Shown: piece by piece, positions 1-6,387 of the stretch
Numbering within the stretch: position 1 is the stretch's first letter
How the letters are laid out: each line of letters starts with the position of its first letter
Assembly: GCA_964430375.1 (NCBI GenBank)
Contig: CAYSEZ010000003.1
Location: forward strand, 1 to 31,516
DNA length: 31,516 nucleotides
Direction of reading: 5' to 3'
DNA from: HGM10836 sp964430375
GTDB lineage: Bacteria; Bacillota_I; Bacilli_A; RF39; UBA660
Position numbers and translations under genes: made by a program
The notes under the pieces: model-generated
The model's database searches: none
Told to the model about the DNA's origin: nothing
The model's input: the letters and a program-made list of their open reading frames with translations, nothing else

Positions 1-17
1 ATAAGATGATATATATG

Positions 18-71
18 GGGATATCCAAACGGGATATCCAAATCAAAATATGTATACAAACGGGATATCAA
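18..71. repeat. Short GGATATCC-type repeats
   Basis: Three copies of a GGGATATC core lie at 18, 31 and 62. The first two are adjacent 13-base units (GGGATATCCAAA plus C or T) and the third is degenerate. GGATATCC is itself a palindrome. They lie about 30 bases upstream of the scpA promoter. They could be protein-binding sites, the tail of a longer repeat array cut by the window edge, or the end of an upstream gene; the sequence does not decide. Confidence 0.4.
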
Positions 72-101
72 TAAAATAATTAACAAATATTTTTTTTAAT
101 A

Positions 102-130
102 CTGACATTTTATAAAAAAAATGTTACAAT
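102..130 (+). promoter_or_regulatory. Probable sigma-A promoter of scpAB
   Basis: A -35 box CTGACA (102-107) and a -10 box TACAAT (125-130) are separated by 17 bases. A TG at 122-123 extends the -10. The spacer holds an ACATTTT/AAAATGT dyad (about 105-124), which could be an operator or the remnant of an upstream terminator. Transcription would start near 137, giving a leader of about 15 bases before scpA. Confidence 0.55.
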
Positions 131-151
131 TATTTTAATGTTGGTGGTTGT

Positions 152-862
152 ATGGAATATAAATTTAAAATAAATGAGTTTGAAGGTCCCTTAGACTTAT
201 TACTTAATTTAATAAAAGAATCTAAAATGGATATTATGAATATTGAAATAATAAAACTTACTAATCAATATTTAGAGTATATAGAAAGCATGAATGAATT
301 AAATCTTACTTTAGCAAGTGAATATTTAGTTTTAGCTAGTGAACTTATGTATTTAAAATCAAAATGCTTATTACCTAAAGAAAATGAAATAGATGAAGAG
401 TATGAGGAAGTAAAAGAAAACTTAGTAAATAGATTACTTGAGTATAAACAATATAAAGAAGCAAGTTCTATATTTAAAAACTTAGAAGAAAAAAGAAAAG
501 AAGTATTTACTAAAGTACCTTCTAGTTTAAAAGAATATAAAGATAGTAATGTAAAGTTAAATAATGATGTTACTTTAAATGATTTATTAAGAGCATTTCA
601 AGATTTTTTAGAAAGAAAAAAATATAGTGAACCAATGACTACTAAAATAACTACTAAAGAATATTCAGTAGAAGAACGTACTATTAGTATAAAGAATATA
701 CTAAAATATCGTAAAAAAGTAGAATTTTTTGAACTTTTTGAAGAATTTTCAAAACCCTATGTAGTAGTTACATTTTTATCTATTTTAGAAATGGCAAAAA
801 AGAAAGAAATAGTTATTTCACAAGAAAATAACTTTGATAAAATTTATTGTGAGGAGGTTTAA
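152..862 (+). CDS. scpA: Segregation and condensation protein A
   Basis: ScpA is the kleisin subunit of the bacterial SMC-ScpAB condensin, which bridges the SMC head domains and helps compact and segregate the replicated chromosome in the cytoplasm. The 236-residue product opens with the family hallmark FEGPLDLLLNLI (about residues 10-21). It continues with a charged helical middle and ends in a winged-helix-like C-terminal region that binds the SMC head. The length is close to the usual 240-260 residues. The ATG at 152 follows GGTGGTT. scpB begins 3 bases after its stop, forming the conserved scpA-scpB operon. Identity is read from motif and context. Confidence 0.96.
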   Translation: MEYKFKINEFEGPLDLLLNLIKESKMDIMNIEIIKLTNQYLEYIESMNELNLTLASEYLVLASELMYLKSKCLLPKENEIDEEYEEVKENLVNRLLEYKQYKEASSIFKNLEEKRKEVFTKVPSSLKEYKDSNVKLNNDVTLNDLLRAFQDFLERKKYSEPMTTKITTKEYSVEERTISIKNILKYRKKVEFFELFEEFSKPYVVVTFLSILEMAKKKEIVISQENNFDKIYCEEV

Positions 863-864
863 AT

Positions 865-1428
865 ATGACTGCAGCACTTGAAGGATTACTTTTTTTAGTC
901 GGTGATGATGGACTAACTTTAGAACAAATATCCACTATTTTAGAAATAAGTAAAGATGATACCTTAAATTATCTTGATGAATTAAAAATTAAATATGAGA
1001 ATAAAGATTCAGGTTTATTAATCAAAAAATTTGGTTCTTTATATAAAATAACAACTAAAAATGAATATTCTAATTATTATAAAAAATTAGAAGAAATATC
1101 TAATATAAGAAGTTTATCTCAATCAGCACTTGAAACTTTAGCAATTATCGCGTATAATGAACCTATAACACGCGCGCAAGTTGATGAATTAAGGGGAATA
1201 AATTCTACACAGATGATTAGAAATCTAGTAGCTAAAGATTTAATAAAAGAAGTAGGTAAATGTAATGCCCCTGGGAAACCAACTTTATATGGAGTTACAG
1301 ATGGTTTTTTAGATTATTTTGGATTATCTGATATCAAAGACTTGCCTAAAATAGAACTAGAAAAAGATGATGGTGAAGTAGATTTATATAAATCAAAATA
1401 TAGTGAAGAACCAATTGAACAATTATAG
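865..1428 (+). CDS. scpB: Segregation and condensation protein B
   Basis: ScpB forms a winged-helix dimer that binds the central part of ScpA and modulates the SMC condensin complex. The 187-residue product begins AALEGLLFLVGDDGL and contains the typical SQSALETLAIIAYNEPITRA segment (about residues 91-110) followed by a second winged helix with GKPTLYGVTDGFLDYFGL. The acidic C-terminal tail is of ordinary length. GAGGAGGT just upstream sets the ATG at 865. It shares the scpA transcript, and a tRNA gene begins 8 bases past its stop, so the tRNA is probably processed from the same or a read-through transcript. Confidence 0.96.
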   Translation: MTAALEGLLFLVGDDGLTLEQISTILEISKDDTLNYLDELKIKYENKDSGLLIKKFGSLYKITTKNEYSNYYKKLEEISNIRSLSQSALETLAIIAYNEPITRAQVDELRGINSTQMIRNLVAKDLIKEVGKCNAPGKPTLYGVTDGFLDYFGLSDIKDLPKIELEKDDGEVDLYKSKYSEEPIEQL

Positions 1429-1436
1429 TTCTTTAT

Positions 1437-1523
1437 GCCCGTGTGGTGAAATTGGTAGACACGCTGGACTCAAAATCCAGTATTAGTGATAATGTATCGG
1501 TTCGAGTCCGATCACGGGCACCA
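1437..1523 (+). tRNA. tRNA-Leu (anticodon CAA)
   Basis: The acceptor strand GCCCGTG (1437-1443) pairs with CACGGGC (1513-1519), followed by A and an encoded CCA (1521-1523). The anticodon stem CTGGA/TCCAG closes the loop CTCAAAA, placing anticodon CAA at 1471-1473, which reads UUG leucine codons. A long variable arm (about 1481-1496) marks this as a class II tRNA, and the T arm carries GGTTCGAGTCC. It lies directly after scpB. Confidence 0.96.
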
Positions 1524-1598
1524 TTTATTATTAATAATTTTTATAAAGAAATTTTTAATAAATATTGAAATATAAAAAATTAGAATAGAATAAATAGA

Positions 1599-1627
1599 TT
1601 GACAAAATCATACTTTTTTTATACAAT
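1599..1627 (+). promoter_or_regulatory. Sigma-A promoter of gpsB-rnpB
   Basis: A perfect TTGACA (1599-1604) and TACAAT (1622-1627) are spaced by 17 bases. It lies 27 bases upstream of the gpsB ATG. Because rnpB begins inside the gpsB stop codon, this is the only obvious promoter for the RNase P RNA in this stretch. Confidence 0.75.
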
Positions 1628-1653
1628 ATTAATTGTAAAGGAGTAGTGATTTT

Positions 1654-1983
1654 ATGTATCAAAATAAATTAAATTTAACTCCTACAGATATATTAGAGAA
1701 AGAATTTAAGATTGATACAAGGGGTTATCGTTTGAAAGAAGTAGATAGTTTTTTAGACTTAATAATTGAGGATTATAATACTTTTGCGCTTATTATTAGA
1801 GAACAAGAAAAAGAAAAAAATGATTTAACTGAAGAAATTTTGCGTTTAAAACAAGAACTTCGTGATGCTAATGTAAATATAGAAATAGCAAAAGCAAGTA
1901 CTCCAAGTACTGGAACAACTAATGTTGATATCTTAAAAAGATTATCTAATCTTGAAAAAGTAATATTTGGAAAAGATGAATAA
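1654..1983 (+). CDS. gpsB: Cell division protein GpsB (DivIVA-like)
   Basis: GpsB is a small cytoplasmic coiled-coil adaptor that links septal and lateral wall synthesis and binds penicillin-binding proteins and division partners at the membrane. The 109-residue product has the DivIVA/GpsB N-terminal lipid-binding fold with LTPTDILEKEFK and RGYRLKEVDSFLD (residues 8-36), a coiled coil (about 40-75), a flexible linker, and the family C-terminal signature NVDILKRLSNLEKVIFG (about 90-106). TAAAGGAG upstream supports ATG 1654. The stop codon overlaps the first bases of rnpB. A gpsB-rnpB order is also known from Bacillus. The protein supports a walled, dividing cell. Confidence 0.95.
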   Translation: MYQNKLNLTPTDILEKEFKIDTRGYRLKEVDSFLDLIIEDYNTFALIIREQEKEKNDLTEEILRLKQELRDANVNIEIAKASTPSTGTTNVDILKRLSNLEKVIFGKDE

Positions 1984-2326
1984 CATTTTAGGCAAACGCT
2001 GTATATTTATTATATAGAGGAAAGTCCATGCTCACAAAGACTGTGATGTCTTTAGTGTTTGTGTTTAGGGAAAAAATAACCTAAAGCAGAAGTGATTCTG
2101 ACGGCGATGAAATAATCTAAGTCATTGATATGATTAAAGTAATCATAAAGTGCCATAGTGACGATATTTCTAGGAAACTAGAAAGTGGAACGGGTAAACC
2201 CCACAAGTGAGAAACCCAAATTTTGGTAGGGGAATTTCAACAAAGGAATAAGAACTAAGTTGAAAATCGAAAGATAGATAAATGTTTGCCACCTTTTAGG
2301 TACAGAACATGGCTTATTAAATGTTA
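1982..2326 (+). ncRNA. rnpB: RNase P RNA, type B
   Basis: This is the catalytic RNA of RNase P, which removes 5' leaders from precursor tRNAs. Conserved core blocks are visible: GAGGAAAGTCCATGCTC (2017-2033), GACGGCGATG, AAGTGCCA, AGTGGAACGGGTAAACCCC, GAGAAACCCAAATTTTGGTAG (the last typical of type B) and ACAGAACATGGCTTA near the 3' end. P1 can be read as AACATTT (1982-1988) with AAATGTT (2319-2325), and P2 as GGCAAAC (1991-1997) with GTTTGCC (2284-2290). A T7 run at 2327-2333 follows. At about 345 bases it is shorter than the roughly 400 of Bacillus; the reduction lies near the 3' side, between the GATAGAT block and ACAGAACATGG. Confidence 0.95.
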
Positions 2327-2352
2327 TTTTTTTATTATAAAGAAGGTGCTAA

Positions 2353-2784
2353 ATGATAGAAATAGGTAGACGTTTCAAAGAAAAAAGAGAAGAAATAGGC
2401 ATTTCACTTAAAGAAGTATCTAACGACTTAAATATTGAAGAAATAATACTTGAAAATTTAGAAGAAGGCAATAATAAAGTTTTTAAAGATGTGTTAGAAT
2501 TAAAAAATGTTGCTATGACTTACACAAAATATTTAGGATTAGATGAAGATGAAATAATAGATGAAATAAATGATTATTTATATGAAAAAACTTCTAAAAT
2601 AAAACTAGAAGATATAAAAGAAGAATTGGGTAGAGTACAAAAAAAAGAAGAAAAAAAAGTAAGAACACCATACACAACTTATAAAAAAGTTAAAACTGAT
2701 TATAGTATATTTATTATTTGTCTAGTATTGGTATTTTTAATAGTTGCCTTTTATTTTGTACTTAAAAAATTATATAGTATGTAG
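2353..2784 (+). CDS. rodZ: RodZ-like HTH membrane protein
   Basis: RodZ-family proteins tie MreB to the lateral wall synthesis machinery. The 143-residue product has an N-terminal RodZ-type helix-turn-helix (about residues 1-70, starting GRRFKEKREEIGISLKEVS), a charged basic linker rich in KEEKK, and one transmembrane helix near the C-terminus (about 117-138, YSIFIICLVLVFLIVAFYFVL). The extracellular DUF4115 domain of longer homologues is missing, so only a few residues lie outside the membrane. AGAAGGTG precedes ATG 2353. Its place just before pgsA matches the ymfM-pgsA order of Bacillus, which supports the name. A generic HTH membrane protein is the alternative. Confidence 0.78.
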   Translation: MIEIGRRFKEKREEIGISLKEVSNDLNIEEIILENLEEGNNKVFKDVLELKNVAMTYTKYLGLDEDEIIDEINDYLYEKTSKIKLEDIKEELGRVQKKEEKKVRTPYTTYKKVKTDYSIFIICLVLVFLIVAFYFVLKKLYSM

Positions 2785-2794
2785 AGGTGGTTTT

Positions 2795-3403
2795 ATGAAA
2801 TTTAATTTACCCACAAAATTAACATTCTTAAGACTTGTATTGTCTTTGATTGTTATATTTATACTAGTTTTTCCTTTTTATAGAATAGGAATCGAATTTC
2901 CAACATTTTTATATAAAAACATATTAATAGATTTAAAGATCATAATCGCAGGAGTTATTTTCGTTGGTGCTGCCATTACTGATTATTTTGATGGAGAACT
3001 AGCTAGAAAATATAAACAAGTTACTGACTTTGGAAAATTTATTGATGCAATCGCAGATAAAGTATTAGTAGACTCTGTACTAATTATTTTCGCAGGATTA
3101 GGCTTTATAAATGTAATTATCCCAGTAATAATTATTGTAAGAGATATAATAGTAGATGCCATTAGAATGCTTGCTAGTAGTAATGGCAAAGTTGTTTCAG
3201 CTAAATACTTAGGCAAAATAAAAACTGCATGTTTAATGATTGGAATAGTACTCACATTCTTTTATAATTTACCATTTGAAATATGGGGTATTAGAGTATC
3301 AGACTTCTTTCTATATTTTGGTACTATAATGTCAATTATTTCAATGTTTGATTATTATAATTCAAATAAAAAAATTATATTTAGTGAATTTATAAAAAAT
3401 TAA
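2795..3403 (+). CDS. pgsA: CDP-diacylglycerol-glycerol-3-phosphate 3-phosphatidyltransferase
   Basis: PgsA makes phosphatidylglycerophosphate from CDP-diacylglycerol and glycerol 3-phosphate, the first committed step to phosphatidylglycerol in the cytoplasmic membrane. The 202-residue product has several hydrophobic helices and the complete CDP-alcohol phosphotransferase motif DYFDGELAR...GKFIDAIAD (D-x2-DG-x2-AR-x8-G-x3-D-x3-D). The start at 2795 is chosen because AGAGGTGG (2783-2790) lies just upstream; an in-frame ATG at 2744 inside rodZ has no such site and would add 17 unconserved residues. The ribosome binding site overlaps the rodZ stop, so the two are translationally linked. Confidence 0.94.
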   Translation: MKFNLPTKLTFLRLVLSLIVIFILVFPFYRIGIEFPTFLYKNILIDLKIIIAGVIFVGAAITDYFDGELARKYKQVTDFGKFIDAIADKVLVDSVLIIFAGLGFINVIIPVIIIVRDIIVDAIRMLASSNGKVVSAKYLGKIKTACLMIGIVLTFFYNLPFEIWGIRVSDFFLYFGTIMSIISMFDYYNSNKKIIFSEFIKN

Positions 3404-3442
3404 TAATTTAAAAAAGATATCAAAAACATAATTTATAATATA

Positions 3443-3480
3443 AAAATAGAATTTAAGTAATATAAAATTCTATTTTTTCT
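3443..3480 (+). terminator. Rho-independent terminator after pgsA
   Basis: AAAATAGAATTT (3443-3454) pairs over 12 bases with AAATTCTATTTT (3465-3476) around a 10-base loop and is followed by more T residues. The stem is A+T-rich but long and perfect. It separates the rodZ-pgsA transcript from recA. Confidence 0.7.
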
Positions 3481-3525
3481 TTATAAAATAAAGATTTTTG
3501 GTAAAAAATTACATTAAAATTAAAG

Positions 3526-3554
3526 TTGACAAGTATATTTATATGGTTTAGAAT
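3526..3554 (+). promoter_or_regulatory. Sigma-A promoter of recA
   Basis: TTGACA (3526-3531) and TAGAAT (3549-3554) are spaced by 17 bases, with the recA ATG 25 bases downstream. No clear LexA/DinR box of the GAAC-N4-GTTC type is visible around it, so SOS control is not supported from this sequence. Confidence 0.7.
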
Positions 3555-3579
3555 TTAATTATAAGTTGGAGGTAAAATT

Positions 3580-4593
3580 ATGACAAAAAAAGATGATAAA
3601 ACATTAGAACAAGTATTAGCGGATATTGAAAAACAATTTGGAAAAGGGTCTATTATGAAACTCGGAGATAGTAAGCATATGGAAGTAGAAACTACTCCAT
3701 CTGGCTCACTTAAACTTGATTTGGCTTTAGGTGTTGGTGGCTATCCAAAGGGAAGAATAATAGAAATATATGGACCTGAATCTAGTGGAAAAACGACTGT
3801 TGCACTTCATGCCATTGCAGAAGTACAAAAACTAGGAGGAAGAGCAGCATTTATTGATGCAGAACATGCTTTAGATCCTGTTTATGCTAAAAAACTTGGA
3901 GTAGATATTAATGAATTATTATTATCACAACCTGATACAGGAGAACAAGCATTAGAAATATGTGAAGCATTAGTAAGAAGTGAAGCTGTAAATATTATAG
4001 TAATAGACTCTGTTGCAGCCTTAGTTCCTCAAGCGGAAATTGAAGGAGAAATGGGGGATTCACATGTCGGACTTCAAGCACGACTTATGTCACAAGCATT
4101 AAGAAAACTATCAGGAACAATAAGCAAAACAAAGACTACTGCGATATTTATTAATCAATTAAGAGAAAAAGTAGGTGTTATGTTCGGAAATCCAGAAGTA
4201 ACTCCAGGAGGAAGAGCGCTTAAATTTTATTCTACAATCAGACTTGATGTAAGAAGAACAGAAACTATTAAATCAGGTGATAACTATGTAGGTAACAAAA
4301 CTACTATTAAAGTAGTTAAAAATAAAGTTGCCCCACCATTTAAAACTGCTCAAGTAGAAATAACATATGGCGAAGGCATTTCAAAAGAAGGAGAAATTAT
4401 TGACTTAGCTTCAGATGCTAACATATTAGAAAAAAGTGGTGCCTGGTACTCTTATAAAGGTGAAAAAATAGGACAAGGTAAGGAAAATGTTAAAAACTTG
4501 CTTAAAAACAATCCAAAACTATCAAAAGAACTTGAAGAAAAAGTAAGAAAACATTACTTTAACGAGACTAAAGATATAAAAAATGACAAATAA
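3580..4593 (+). CDS. recA: Recombinase RecA
   Basis: RecA forms ATP-dependent filaments on single-stranded DNA, drives homologous strand exchange and activates LexA-type autocleavage. The 337-residue protein has the short N-terminal helix domain, Walker A GPESSGKT (residues 65-72), Walker B region IIVIDSVAALVP, the L1/L2 DNA loops with INQLREKVGVMFGNPEVTPGG, and a basic C-terminal domain. The acidic C-terminal tail seen in many RecA proteins is shortened. GGAGG (3568-3572) sets the start. It is monocistronic, with its own promoter and terminator. cinA, often located between pgsA and recA in Bacilli, is absent. Confidence 0.98.
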   Translation: MTKKDDKTLEQVLADIEKQFGKGSIMKLGDSKHMEVETTPSGSLKLDLALGVGGYPKGRIIEIYGPESSGKTTVALHAIAEVQKLGGRAAFIDAEHALDPVYAKKLGVDINELLLSQPDTGEQALEICEALVRSEAVNIIVIDSVAALVPQAEIEGEMGDSHVGLQARLMSQALRKLSGTISKTKTTAIFINQLREKVGVMFGNPEVTPGGRALKFYSTIRLDVRRTETIKSGDNYVGNKTTIKVVKNKVAPPFKTAQVEITYGEGISKEGEIIDLASDANILEKSGAWYSYKGEKIGQGKENVKNLLKNNPKLSKELEEKVRKHYFNETKDIKNDK

Positions 4594-4599
4594 AATACA

Positions 4600-4640
4600 A
4601 AAAAGCTGATATCAAAGAAATCTCTGAAATATCAGTTTTT
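4600..4640. terminator. Terminator between recA and the convergent collagen-like gene
   Basis: CTGATAT (4606-4612) pairs with ATATCAG (4629-4635), extended by an A-run on the left and TTTTT (4636-4640) on the right. The A-T flanks allow it to act in both directions, which suits two convergent genes. Confidence 0.65.
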
Positions 4641-4678
4641 ATTTATCTACTTTTTCAGTAGTTCTCAGTAAAATATTT

Positions 4679-5584
4679 TTATTTTCCAAGATAAACAATA
4701 ACAATAGTCACTAATGGATTACTAAAATATGAATTAGAAGCAATATTATTTAAGTCAGGAGTTTCTAAAAATATAGTTGACTTACTTAAGTTAGACAATT
4801 CATATAAAGCATCAGCATTCATGACAGATACAATACCTTGTCCATATAGTTCTACTGGTTCTCCATTATAAACGAACTGAGAAGTTCCAATATAAACATT
4901 ATCAGTATTTGTTTCTTTAAATCCTATTGATACAATATCCGTAGTAGGATCAAAATCAAGATCATTAACTAAAGGGTAAGCACTTATAGTAAAAGAAACT
5001 TTATAATATCCAATTTCGTTAAACTTTATAGTGTTATTATCATCATCTAATGCTATTAAATTATCAATATTTAACTCTAATCTACTAAGTGGCAATCTAT
5101 TATTAGATAAAACTGGTATTCCATTACCTGTATCGTCATCATTAAAAGAAACTATATAAGATGCTTTAGATAGAGCAAATCCAGGCTCCCCTTTTTCTCC
5201 AGGCTCCCCTTTAGGACCTTGTATTTTCCCAACATTTTCCCAATCTCCAGTGTTATCTGCCCAAATATATAAATCTTCATTTACAATATAAGCATCACCA
5301 ATATTTCCAACAGGATGTTCTTGACTTAACAAATTAATATCATCATATTTCCCTAAAATTGTGAAACTAGTTCCATCCAAACCACGAGGTATTATAAAAT
5401 CAAGCACATGATTACCATTGTTTTCACTATCTATTACTTTTGCATTATCACCAGGTTCTCCAGTTATAGTATTTCGTATTGTTATCGTATCTGATTTTCC
5501 TTTAGGACCTACTATTCCAACATAATTAACATTAGTAGGCTTAAAATCACTCTTCATATAGCAATTATCATTTTTATTTTCCAT
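4679..5584 (-). CDS. Collagen-like surface protein with C-terminal jelly-roll-like domain
   Basis: This is a collagen-like protein of the type displayed on the surface or exosporium of Bacillota. From ATG 5584 (CGAGGAGG just upstream on the minus strand; an extension to 5638 lacks a site) it has 302 residues. It contains GPKG, a segment ITIRNTITGEPGDNA ending VLDFIIPRG (about 33-68) that recurs in gut Bacillota collagen-like proteins, a module GKYDDI...GDAYIVNEDLYIW (about 78-120), four Gly-X-Y triplets (123-135), and a C-terminal beta-rich domain (about 140-302) like the C1q/TNF-type heads of BclA proteins. No signal peptide or anchor is seen. The collagen part is very short, so it may act mainly as a trimerising stalk. 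Function is inferred. Confidence 0.82.
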   Translation of the reverse strand: MENKNDNCYMKSDFKPTNVNYVGIVGPKGKSDTITIRNTITGEPGDNAKVIDSENNGNHVLDFIIPRGLDGTSFTILGKYDDINLLSQEHPVGNIGDAYIVNEDLYIWADNTGDWENVGKIQGPKGEPGEKGEPGFALSKASYIVSFNDDDTGNGIPVLSNNRLPLSRLELNIDNLIALDDDNNTIKFNEIGYYKVSFTISAYPLVNDLDFDPTTDIVSIGFKETNTDNVYIGTSQFVYNGEPVELYGQGIVSVMNADALYELSNLSKSTIFLETPDLNNIASNSYFSNPLVTIVIVYLGK

Positions 5585-5692
5585 AAAAACCTCCTCGTAT
5601 AATATAATATGAAAAATAAAATATATTATATATAACAAATATCATTTAATAAACTAAATAACAATACATATAATTTATTACAGGGGGTGACT
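5585..5692. promoter_or_regulatory. Divergent A+T-rich intergenic region
   Basis: This 108-base segment separates the divergent collagen-like and DUF11 genes and must hold both promoters. On the plus strand TATAAT (5669-5674) lies 19 bases before the DUF11 ATG, but no good -35 is visible. On the minus strand several overlapping TATAAT-like hexamers occur and none stands out. A shared regulator or an alternative sigma factor is possible but not shown. Confidence 0.4.
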
Positions 5693-6085
5693 ATGAACGA
5701 ATTAACTAATTTTGCAATTGCAGAGGGCACCTATAATAGTGTACCTACATCACTTACATCAAATACAACAGTTGTAAATGTTATAGATGGTTTAACTTTA
5801 TCATTATCTGCAGATAAACAAAATCTTATAAATGGTGTACTTACCTACACAATCACTTTAAACAACCAAACAAACATTTCCTTTGAAAATCCTGTTATAA
5901 CAGATGTGATAGATACTGATTTAGTTACTTTTGTAGATGATTCAGTAACTATAAATAAAGTAAAAGCTACAAACAGTGAATTTAATTATACCTCAAGTAA
6001 CCACACTTTAAAAATCATTTTAACAGAAGTACCAGCGAATGATGTTGTTACAATGACCTTCCAAGTTAAAAAAAAAACAACTTAG
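5693..6085 (+). CDS. DUF11-domain surface-type protein, cut short at a 10-A run
   Basis: The reading frame as it stands encodes 130 residues of a DUF11 (conserved beta-sandwich repeat) domain, with NVIDGLTLSLSADKQ, LTYTITLNNQTNISFENPVITDVI and NDVVTMTFQVK, typical of bacterial surface proteins. AGGGGGT (5682-5688) favours ATG 5693; a GTG at 5687 overlaps the ribosome binding site. The frame ends KKKTT at TAG 6083-6085, right after A(10) at 6068-6077. The domain's expected last strands appear in the -1 frame downstream, so this product is truncated unless frame is restored. There is no signal peptide or anchor. It is divergent from the collagen-like gene and may share its role. Confidence 0.75.
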   Translation: MNELTNFAIAEGTYNSVPTSLTSNTTVVNVIDGLTLSLSADKQNLINGVLTYTITLNNQTNISFENPVITDVIDTDLVTFVDDSVTINKVKATNSEFNYTSSNHTLKIILTEVPANDVVTMTFQVKKKTT

Positions 6086-6228
6086 TAGGAACCTATATTC
6101 TGAAAAATAAAGTAAAAATGCATCACAATAATCATAAAATAATAAGTAATAGCGTTAACACTATATTAAAAAATAATATTAATTACAAAGGCAAGTATGA
6201 TTGTAAATCTCCTTTTTGGAGAATCTAA
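6079..6228 (+). pseudogene. Out-of-frame continuation of the DUF11 gene
   Basis: In the -1 frame relative to the upstream ORF, translation continues with NLVGTYILKNKVKM, then HHNNHKIISNSVNTIL, and ends at TAA 6226-6228. A pattern of GTY-I-NK-(x)n-SN-V is what DUF11 domains have after the TFQVK strand, so this looks like the rightful C-terminus. Joining through 11 or 8 A residues, or a -1 slip on A-AAA-AAA, gives a product of about 178 residues. The terminator stem starts at 6227, on the stop codon, which fits this as the true gene end. An independent 36-codon gene from ATG 6118 is less likely because no ribosome binding site precedes it. Confidence 0.65.
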
Positions 6229-6260
6229 GTCTATTAATAATGAATTATTAGACTTTTTTT
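6227..6260 (+). terminator. Rho-independent terminator after the DUF11 gene
   Basis: AAGTCTA (6227-6233) pairs with TAGACTT (6249-6255), with further TAAT/ATTA pairing inside, followed by T residues to 6260. It begins within the -1 frame stop codon. A smaller TCTCC/GGAGA hairpin lies just upstream at about 6208-6222. Confidence 0.72.
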
Positions 6261-6335
6261 AATTACTTAATATTCATTTAATCTTTTATGTATATAGTAA
6301 TACTGTTAAGTTTTAAAAAAATAATAATTTTTATA

Positions 6336-6364
6336 TTCATTTTTAACTTTAATTATGTTATAAT
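6336..6364 (+). promoter_or_regulatory. Extended -10 promoter of the Abi-htrA operon
   Basis: TATAAT (6359-6364) is preceded by TG at 6356-6357 (extended -10), with a weak -35 TTCATT (6336-6341) at 17 bases. Transcription would begin near 6371, leaving only about 17 bases of leader before the Abi ATG. The remaining sequence from 6261 to 6335 is A+T-rich and shows no other clear feature. Confidence 0.6.
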
Positions 6365-6387
6365 TTCTATATGATATAGGAGAGTAT

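Noticed and set aside
6118..6228. Independent 36-codon gene starting at ATG 6118
   Set aside because: There is no ribosome binding site, and its frame extends upstream to the A run with sequence that completes the DUF11 domain; it is better read as the gene's displaced C-terminus.
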